A DNA stretch of 38,258 bases, from assembly GCA_900169235.1 (NCBI GenBank), contig FWCC01000473.1:5229-43486 (forward strand), read 5' to 3'. The translations under genes and the position numbers were made by a program. Shown piece by piece: positions 31,928 to 38,258 of the stretch. The notes beneath the pieces were generated by a model that saw nothing but the letters and a program-made list of their open reading frames with translations, was not told where the DNA came from and made no database searches. Every line of letters starts with the position of its first letter. Position 1 is the first letter of the stretch. The stretch comes from Zarea fungicola. Its lineage: Eukaryota; Ascomycota; Sordariomycetes; Hypocreales; Cordycipitaceae.

Positions 31928-33439
31928 ACTATAACTGTAACCTCTTTTATTCCTTTTATATAATCAACTCTATAAAACCCGACAATTTCGAAGTTACCAA
32001 GAGAAGAAAATATATTAGTATTTGGGCAACCTCAATGAAGTTAGAATATTGTGACAAAAGCGTATGTTGCGATGCTACGGAGCGAAAGGTCAAGGGCTAC
32101 TGAAACGATTCCACAACGGTAGCAGGCGTATTGACAGTACATATGGCTTTTCAGGCCATGGACAAGCCGTTTATTACACAAGTTGCTTAAGCATTTTATT
32201 TAGCTAACTATATATCCATTTGAGACTATGCTAATGTTCATTCGTATCATAAGTGCGTACATAGTTACGCAGTTGGCAGTATTTCTCACTTTTAGCATGG
32301 GTACTCCTCATTCCGCCTGGTGTAGGCGACGAAGGACCACATGCACTGCAACTGCGCTGCGAAATGTTGTTGAGGCCTTAAATACGCTTTAAGACTTGAA
32401 TTTTCCTTTATATAAAGCAACTTAAATACTTAGATGCAGTTGACGTTCTAGCCCCAACATTCGTCACCTAGCAGTACTAGAATACCAAGCGACAGGGGAT
32501 CTGCTCGTTTCAGAACTTTTTGTAATAGCTTATCTATCGGAATATACAAATGTATTCAGGCATGTGCTATTACCGCTTAATTTTAATGTGTTATTTACGC
32601 TGTCTTTTCTTATCATCTAGAGGCTCTCTTAATCGCCGCTTGTAGTATGCACGTGTTTCATATGAACCGGACACAATGGACACGACGGACGCTCGGACAG
32701 AACAGACGCTACGGACAGAACGGACGCTACGGACAGAGCGGACGCTACGGACAGAGCGGACGCTACGGACAGAGCGGACGCTACGGACAGAGCGGACGCT
32801 ACGGAAGGACGGACGCTACGGACAGGACGGTCGCACCGGCATTTGTGCTCTCCTTTCACTTCTCCATGGAGCATAACAATGTGACTAATCGTACTGATAC
32901 ATTTATGTAAGACTAACAAGTCCCCTCGAAAAGAGTACAGAAAATGGGCCTATGCTGTGTCCTCGAAATCATAAGCCCAATATTCGGATATAAGTTCCTG
33001 CTCCGTATAATACAACTCTGGGGGGTGACAAAAGTATACTCGGTCCCGGCCTCGTGGATCTGCGGAGGAAATGAGCTACCACTCTGGCTAGCAACTTCAT
33101 ACACCGAGGCGTATGGCAATGTTACCTTGGTTGCCTTGAAAAAGAAATTTCTGAAACACTCACTGCCAAATTGTCACCAAGTCCCACACATTCCTGTAGC
33201 TTTCGTTGATACAGCCTACAGGGTCCGTGATGTGGTTGCCTTAAGCCACGGGGGCCGACCCTGCCGCGACAGCCTGGATCTAGGCCAAAGCCTGAATTTG
33301 TTACAGTCGCCTAGATTACAACTATCAAGGGAGACATCGGGCTGTATATTCTTACACCACGAAGCTTAACTGAGAGTACTTGTAGCGTAGCACTCAACAA
33401 GCTTTTATAGAGGCAATGAAAATTATAGTATATATGAAT
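31928..33439. other. Intergenic region with minisatellite
   Basis: About 1.5 kb between convergent reductase and amidase genes. It contains AT-rich spacer, the 9/18-bp minisatellite at 32685-32836 and a 141-codon ATG frame at 32944-33369 with no recognisable domain, which I do not support as a gene. Confidence 0.5.
32685..32836. repeat. 18-bp minisatellite (two 9-bp half-units), about 8 copies
   Basis: The consensus unit is GACGCTACGGACAGAGCG. Four units are identical and the outer ones carry substitutions or 1-bp indels. Each unit splits into related 9-mers (TACGGACAG and AGCGGACGC). Because 18 is divisible by three, open frames persist on both strands: R-Y-G-Q-S-G hexapeptides one way and S-V-A-S-A-L the other. 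No evidence marks these as translated. A related array is at 35549-35647. Confidence 0.9.
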
Positions 33440-35293
33440 TTAAAGTGAAACATTTGAACCAGTCAGTCTAGTATTGGAAGAGAGCGTAGCCAAAACATGC
33501 TCAGCGATACCTAGAATTTTCTCTTCTTCTAGCCGACGGCCAACCAACTGAAGACTAATTGGCATGCCGTTCAGAAGTTCAGGGTCGTCTAACGACAGTT
33601 TTAGCGAAAGCTACCAATTCATTTAAGATAATAAACCGTGTAGATTGATACACTTACATTGCTTCTGAATGATGCCACACAGTGGGCTAAGCGCGACGTA
33701 ATCCTCCGCCACTTGATCGATGGACTTGTCTACCATCATACCGGTCGGAAAAGAAACAGCGGAGTAGTCTAAGAGATTAAACACAGCTGTATATGCAACT
33801 AGCATTGTCAGAGCTGTACGGACAATACGACTTGTAAACTTACTGTGCGCCTTGCTACTATGTCTAGACGTGACGCAAGGCTGAGTCGGTAGCAAAAGTG
33901 CGTCAATGTTAGCCGTGTTCAGTCGATCCAAATAGGCGTTCTGGAAATTGGTTTTCTTGACATGAAGCTCCCATAGTTCCGTAACCCGGAGCTCTTCTGC
34001 CTCCGGGGAAAGAACCATTTCTTTCAAGGGCGGCTCTCCTGATCGAGCTAATTGACGCTTCAAGGTCAAACCATTATCGGCGCGAAATATGCTCGAAAGT
34101 AGGGTTATTCCTTCTACCATTCCCAATGGGTCCCAATTAATAACTTCATGCCCAGCCGCGCAAAGCCGATCTCGTACTTCACGCAAGACACGAGCAATGG
34201 GCGGTGTTGGCTTAACCATACTGTCGTGCCACATGATACCAAATTTCAGCGGAGTGGAATGTACAACGGATCGCCAGGGAAGGGGAACACATTTTGGATC
34301 AAAATGCCAAGGCTGCAAGTCAACAATCGCTTTGCTATAAAGAAGTAACCCATTCAAAGTGCTGGACATTGGCCCATTAACGGCACTGATTGTTTCTTGA
34401 CCTGGCAAACTGGAACAACCGTTGCGAGTCGGGAAGCGGCCAACCGAAGGGCGAAGAGCAAATAAGCCGGTACATGCGGCAGGAATGCGAACTGACCCAG
34501 CTGTAAATCATTAGTCACCCGTTGAACTGAAGGTGCGATAATAAATTACCTATATCAGATCCAATTCCACCAGGACTCCCCTTCAAAGCAATAAGAGCAG
34601 CCTCACCACCAGAGCTACCACCAGGGGTTGTTTGTCTGTTCATTGGGTTAAGAGTCCGGCCAATAACATTATTAACCGTCTCCGCAAGCATCATAGCTGT
34701 CGGGACGTTTGTTTTCACGTAAAATATAGCACCAGCTGATTCTAACATTCTAACCAAAGTCGAATCGGAATCTGCCGCATCGCCAACCCGAGAGACAAAG
34801 CCGATAGTTGTATCTAAACCTTTTAGCTGGAAAGAATCTTTGACTGAGATTGGTAGTCCGTGTAATGGTCCAACAGGTTTACCCGTAGCCGCAAAGCGTT
34901 CATCAAGCGACCGAGCAGTGATCAAGGCTCTTTCGAAACATGTCTCGGAAAGACAGTTGACCTAAATCGTCAGAGTCTTGTATACTAAATAGACAGTACA
35001 TTGTTTACCAATTGATGCGCAGCTGCGGCGCGCTTGCAAAAAGCTTTCACAACAGCTTCCGATTTCAGTGCACCGACCGCCAATTGCTGGACCAGTGTCT
35101 CAACTGCCATACTTGTTATATATATCTCCCTCTCTGTGAACCACCCCGAATGTTCAGGCCATAGAGTCACATTAATCTCAGATTCGGAGGGCAGCAAATG
35201 CTCCGGAACCCGCCACTCCCTGGGAATCGATTCTTGCAAAGTTTGCCGCTTTTTCGCGGCAGCGATTTCCCACGCTGCCATGTGCTCTGCCAT
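33440..35293 (-). CDS. Amidase-signature enzyme (acetamidase-like)
   Basis: Exons 35293-35009, 34961-34550, 34500-33658 and 33588-33440 (introns of 47, 49 and 69 nt) give 562 aa, the usual length of fungal acetamidase-like proteins. The Ser-Ser-Lys triad is complete: Lys136 (GLPISVKDSF), Ser211 (PGGSSGGEAALIAL) and Ser235 (GSDIAGSVRIPAA). The spacings of 75 and 24 residues equal those of mammalian FAAH (142, 217, 241). The C-terminal part has AYTAVFNLLDYSAVSFPTG and YDPELLNGMPISLQLVGRR, the usual family end. A segment at 33776-33820 has GTAAGT and TAG borders and a length of 45 nt, so it may be an extra intron, giving 547 aa. It hydrolyses amides to acids and ammonia, cytosolic. Substrate cannot be deduced. 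Minisatellites lie on both sides of the gene. Confidence 0.94.
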
Positions 35294-35995
35294 GTCTGTG
35301 GTGAGGTTGCTAAGTAGTGTTTTGTATTAGGTGCGAAGTCTTTGCCACAAAGCAACACAAGTAGTGCAGTTATGCGAGGTGCCGATCGTATACCGTATAC
35401 ACCATTGGCTTCTGGTAAAACCTCTCACGAAACGCCTCACTTTTATAATGTTATCGTTGGTACTTTGATTTCGAGTCAGGTCCATCTACTTATATTTTCT
35501 TGCTGTAATATTTCCACAAGCAAATACCTGTAGAAATAGTATAAAGCCGCTACGGACACTGCGGACATTGCGGACACTTCTGATACGTGGATACTCCGGG
35601 TCCTACGGATACTGCATACACTACGGCCTCTACGGACACTAAGGCACTTCTAGGCAAATCGCATGGTGTATATTTTGGTATTGTCAGAGTGTGTGGCTAA
35701 TTATATATTCAATTTGGCAGGCGAGTCACAGTGAAAGGACGCAGGATTCAGAATCATCCTCTCAGGCAAATGCTATCATCATTGTATAACTGCATATAAC
35801 TACAAACAGCTCCATTATAATACACTTCACAAAGCAAAAGTATCATTTTTATATTGTCCAAAATATTTATCATTGTATTATATAAGTTCAAATATAGCGG
35901 CTAGCACCTTGGCCTTGCTAATGGTGTGATCAGCTGGTGGCGTAGCAAAAACAATTGTACTACATACGTTTCCTTTTCAGCAACTAATGACAAAA
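35294..35995. other. Intergenic region with degenerate 9-bp repeat array
   Basis: About 700 bp between the amidase start and the hydrolase stop. It holds the amidase promoter and the decayed repeat array at 35549-35647. No gene seen. Confidence 0.55.
35549..35647. repeat. Degenerate 9-bp repeat array related to the 32.7-kb minisatellite
   Basis: About eleven consecutive 9-mers vary around TACGGACAC (for example TGCGGACAT, TGCGGACAC, TACGGATAC, TACGGACAC), with two 8-nt units. Most differences are single-base, some matching C-to-T change. The unit is nearly the half-unit TACGGACAG of the array at 32685-32836. Confidence 0.75.
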
Positions 35996-36913
35996 CTAAG
36001 GAATTTCTTCTGTAGGAATAAACGCCGTCGGCAGCTCACCGTTGAGAAACTCTCTCACAATTTTGGTATAATATGCTGGATATTGAAAGAGATGTCCATG
36101 GCCGCTACATGGAAACAGTACGTAGTTGGCCCGTGAAAGTTGCCTTGCGAGCACAAAGGAGTTTTGGGTTGGTATAATCAAGTCATTATCGCCACTAGTA
36201 ACCAAAATATCTTTTTGAATAGTTTGAAGAAGGGCGTAGGGTAGTGGGTCAGCGTCCCAACTTAAATATGCCTTTGTTAAGTTGACGAGAGCACTACCAG
36301 TGGTAAAAAGTTCGATTTGTGGTTCCCCGTCTTTCCCGGCAATACTTGCTCTCGAAGCTGTGCTGCGGTTTAGCCACATTGCCCCTTGGTTACCTGTGGT
36401 AAAGGAAGGGAAAAAAGCATCGATAATAGGAGAACCAGGGATTGGATTGAAAATGGTTGATTGGACCTCATTCATGGGTCTTTGTAGGTTAGGGCCGAGG
36501 CTGGGACCGGTGCCGGTCAGCACAAGTTTTCTCAACAAGTTTGGTGCGTCCAGTGCAAGTTGCTGGGCAACATAGCCCCCCATAGAAAATCCAAGCACAT
36601 CTACCTGTGATGCTCCCAGAATTGGTAGTAGCTCGCCAAGGAATGCGAGCAGGTTAATCGCAAAGCTTTTAATGCTGGGTGCGATTGTACCATTGCTGTG
36701 GCCTAGGCCTGCGTAGTCATAGGTTATCAGTTGCAATCCTGATGCAGTGAAATTATTGATGACTTCTGGATCCCAGGTATCGATGGTGGAACGGACGTGG
36801 TTGAGCATGAGTAACGGGACGGAAGCGTTGTTTCCCTTGCCGATAATTCTATAAGCATATTTGATACCATCGGCATCCAAGTAAAGCGTTTTTGCGGTCT
36901 CCTGAGTTGACAT
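35996..36913 (-). CDS. Alpha/beta hydrolase
   Basis: A single exon of 305 aa starts at the ATG at 36913 (MSTQETAKTLYLDADG). The fold's landmarks are present: oxyanion segment LLMLNHVRSTIDTWDP, YDYAGLGHS, nucleophile elbow GFSMGG with Ser110, acid Asp244 in SGDNDLIIP and His272 in CSGHGHLFQYP. The triad is therefore complete. The sequence resembles the broad alpha/beta hydrolase group that holds epoxide hydrolases, lactonases and haloperoxidase-like esterases, and cannot be narrowed further. No signal peptide is seen, so it is probably cytosolic. It lies 702 bp downstream of the amidase start on the same strand. Confidence 0.93.
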   Translation of the reverse strand: MSTQETAKTLYLDADGIKYAYRIIGKGNNASVPLLMLNHVRSTIDTWDPEVINNFTASGLQLITYDYAGLGHSNGTIAPSIKSFAINLLAFLGELLPILGASQVDVLGFSMGGYVAQQLALDAPNLLRKLVLTGTGPSLGPNLQRPMNEVQSTIFNPIPGSPIIDAFFPSFTTGNQGAMWLNRSTASRASIAGKDGEPQIELFTTGSALVNLTKAYLSWDADPLPYALLQTIQKDILVTSGDNDLIIPTQNSFVLARQLSRANYVLFPCSGHGHLFQYPAYYTKIVREFLNGELPTAFIPTEEIP

Positions 36914-37748
36914 CTCTATAGTTATCGAGGACTGAACTGCAGACTCTGGTGTAGGGGAAAAGAAAACAGAAAGTCAATGACCGAAACTTAAATTGTGCGA
37001 GTGATGGAGCGGCTTTAATGTAAGAGGGTGCCTCCAAATAAAAGGGTATCAATTTAGCTGTGCTTCATCCTCAAATGCTCCGCAATCCCTTAGCGTACTA
37101 TTTGTAATCCATATTCAAGTGCCGGAACGTACCAAGGCGCTGGTCCATGCATGCCCTGGCTGGATGCGCCGCCCAATCCCGCGGTGGGAGTAACATCATC
37201 ACGGCTGCACCACACTATAGGCCTATTGCCTCTAGAATCATTGCTGCACACATTGTATCTGAAATCTTTGATGCGCTCCGTCTGTATAAGGTTTCCGACA
37301 TCAACCAAAGTGACGCTGCTTGGAAGCTGCACCAAATTGAATCATTTGAAACACCTCTGAGTACAGGTGTGGCCCCTGATATGAAATAAGCTACTTCTGG
37401 GATTAATTAGCACTATTTTAGTCGGTTACTTTTCGTTATTTGCTTTTCGCTATTTACTTTTAATATTATGGGTGGACCAATGATAAAAATTCCAATTGGT
37501 CAAAAATCTCTTTCAAGTTTCCCCGTCATAATATTGAGACTAATGTCTGATACCCAGTGCCAACAGCCGGCCATTTTTAGCCAACAGAAGCCTTGGCTAA
37601 GCAAAGCAACAACGGAATCCAGAATGAATCAGCAGAAAGGTTGCCTACACAGTGAGGTATGTAAACTCTACGGAGTCCCAGCACATTGTTTGGTTGTGCA
37701 ACCTGCAACACTTACCATTTATTGGCTTCGCGTACAATAATTAACAAT
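36914..37748. other. Intergenic region upstream of the hydrolase, with a coding-like fragment
   Basis: It contains the hydrolase promoter on the minus strand, the fragment described at 37090-37320, an imperfect T-rich repeat around 37426-37462 (TTACTTTTCG / TTGCTTTTCG) and the promoter of the secreted protein gene on the plus strand. A 90-codon plus-strand frame at 37468-37740 has no motif. Confidence 0.45.
37090..37320 (-). pseudogene. Protein-like orphan segment, possible exon or gene relic
   Basis: The minus-strand frame from about 37320 reads SVTLVDVGNLIQTERIKDF, then RPIVWCSRDD and TAGLGGASSQGMHGPAPWYV, and stops at 37090. The composition looks like real protein. It has no ATG; a CAG at its upstream end could be a splice acceptor, but I find no upstream exon before AT-rich sequence. 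It may be the last exon of an unrecognised gene or a decayed remnant. I do not recognise the family. Confidence 0.3.
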
Positions 37749-38258
37749 ATGCGCCATACATTCGCTTTACTGGTTGCTGTAATGGCTACTGTCTCTGTTG
37801 CCAGTCCTGCACCACCTTTGCTTCACGGCAATAGTAGCAATGGAATTATAATTACCTATAAAGCAATTGACGTTTTCCCGCACGCCATTGGGGATATTAA
37901 TCCATGGGACGTTGATGTACACTTTATTGGTTACAACTCCACCACGGAGTCTTGGCTCACCAACCTTGACCCTACTGCGGGTGCCACAGATGAAGAGAGA
38001 GCTGAAATCTTGATCGCGACTACTTATGCAAAACCATTTGACCACACCAATGCGGATATGGTTGCAGATAAAACTGCGCTTCTGCGCGTAGTCGCCGGTG
38101 AGAATCAGTTTGAGAGACTGGGCAGCCTAAATGAGCGAGGCTTCTTCCGTTACACCGTCAACACGGCTCATACTGTCTTCTGGGGAACTTGTGCAGCAGC
38201 TTTTGCATGCTTGTCTGGAACTAGCTGCAGCTTTAGCTGTCGGATAACGCAGCCTCTG
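37749..38258 (+). CDS. Predicted secreted protein with cysteine-rich end, truncated by the window
   Basis: From the ATG at 37749 the frame stays open for 170 codons to the last base, so the gene continues past the window. The start MRHTFALLVAVMATVSVASP is a typical signal peptide with likely cleavage after VAS. Several N-glycosylation sequons follow (NSS, NST). The known end holds four cysteines (148, 154, 160, 164) with spacing C-x5-C-x5-C-x3-C, after a moderately acidic body (IDVFPHAIGDINPWDVDVHF, EERAEILIATTY). No domain is recognised. It could be a small secreted effector-like or defence protein, or the N-terminus of a larger secreted enzyme; introns may occur beyond the edge. Confidence 0.7.
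   Translation, partial: MRHTFALLVAVMATVSVASPAPPLLHGNSSNGIIITYKAIDVFPHAIGDINPWDVDVHFIGYNSTTESWLTNLDPTAGATDEERAEILIATTYAKPFDHTNADMVADKTALLRVVAGENQFERLGSLNERGFFRYTVNTAHTVFWGTCAAAFACLSGTSCSFSCRITQPL

Noticed and set aside
32685..32836. CRISPR-like array
   Set aside because: The units are contiguous without spacers and the genome is fungal; it is a minisatellite.
32944..33369. 141-codon plus-strand ATG frame between minisatellite and amidase
   Set aside because: No recognisable domain, no splice partners and ordinary chance length; kept only as a remark on the spacer.

Overview
The window looks like nuclear DNA of a filamentous ascomycete, most likely a sordariomycete and possibly Hypocreales. 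Genes carry short introns (about 45-80 nt) with GTAAGT-like donors, there are no operons, and the proteins (FKS glucan synthase, TAF6, SDH3, IDO, multi-exon MFS transporter) are typical of Pezizomycotina. The species cannot be named from the sequence alone. All exon models here were built by hand from splice signals and reading-frame continuity; each joined model closes to a whole number of codons.

The layout has three parts. (1) 1-4.7 kb is accessory DNA: an AT-rich edge, a damaged fungal transcription-factor-like gene (1421-2702) and an intact SAM-dependent O-methyltransferase (3432-4650). (2) 4.7-19.5 kb is a GC-richer core block: 1,3-beta-glucan synthase FKS (-), GNAT acetyltransferase (-), indoleamine 2,3-dioxygenase (+), DJ-1/Hsp31-type protein (-), TAF6 (+) and the succinate dehydrogenase membrane anchor SDH3 (-). 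(3) 19.5-38.3 kb is an AT-rich, gene-sparse accessory region: a second O-methyltransferase (21025-22454, +), a 95-aa orphan gene (-), a DHA1-type MFS transporter (-), a predicted secreted isochorismatase-family hydrolase (-), an extended SDR/aldehyde-reductase-like enzyme (+), an amidase-signature enzyme (-), an alpha/beta hydrolase (-) and, running off the right edge, a predicted secreted protein with a cysteine-rich end (+). Between them lie repeats: a duplicated about 220-bp segment that includes the 3' end of the MFS gene, and two related 9-bp-based minisatellites on either side of the amidase gene.

The core genes serve unrelated housekeeping roles (cell wall, transcription, respiration, tryptophan/NAD metabolism, stress). 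The methyltransferase, transporter and the reductase/amidase/hydrolase/isochorismatase group resemble a small secondary-metabolism or degradative neighbourhood, but no backbone synthase (PKS, NRPS, terpene cyclase) is present. The points most worth a second look are the unusual hot-spot 1 sequence of the glucan synthase, the signal-peptide-bearing isochorismatase, the minisatellite pair, the partial transporter duplication and the truncated secreted protein at 38 kb. I found no CRISPR array, rRNA or convincing tRNA.
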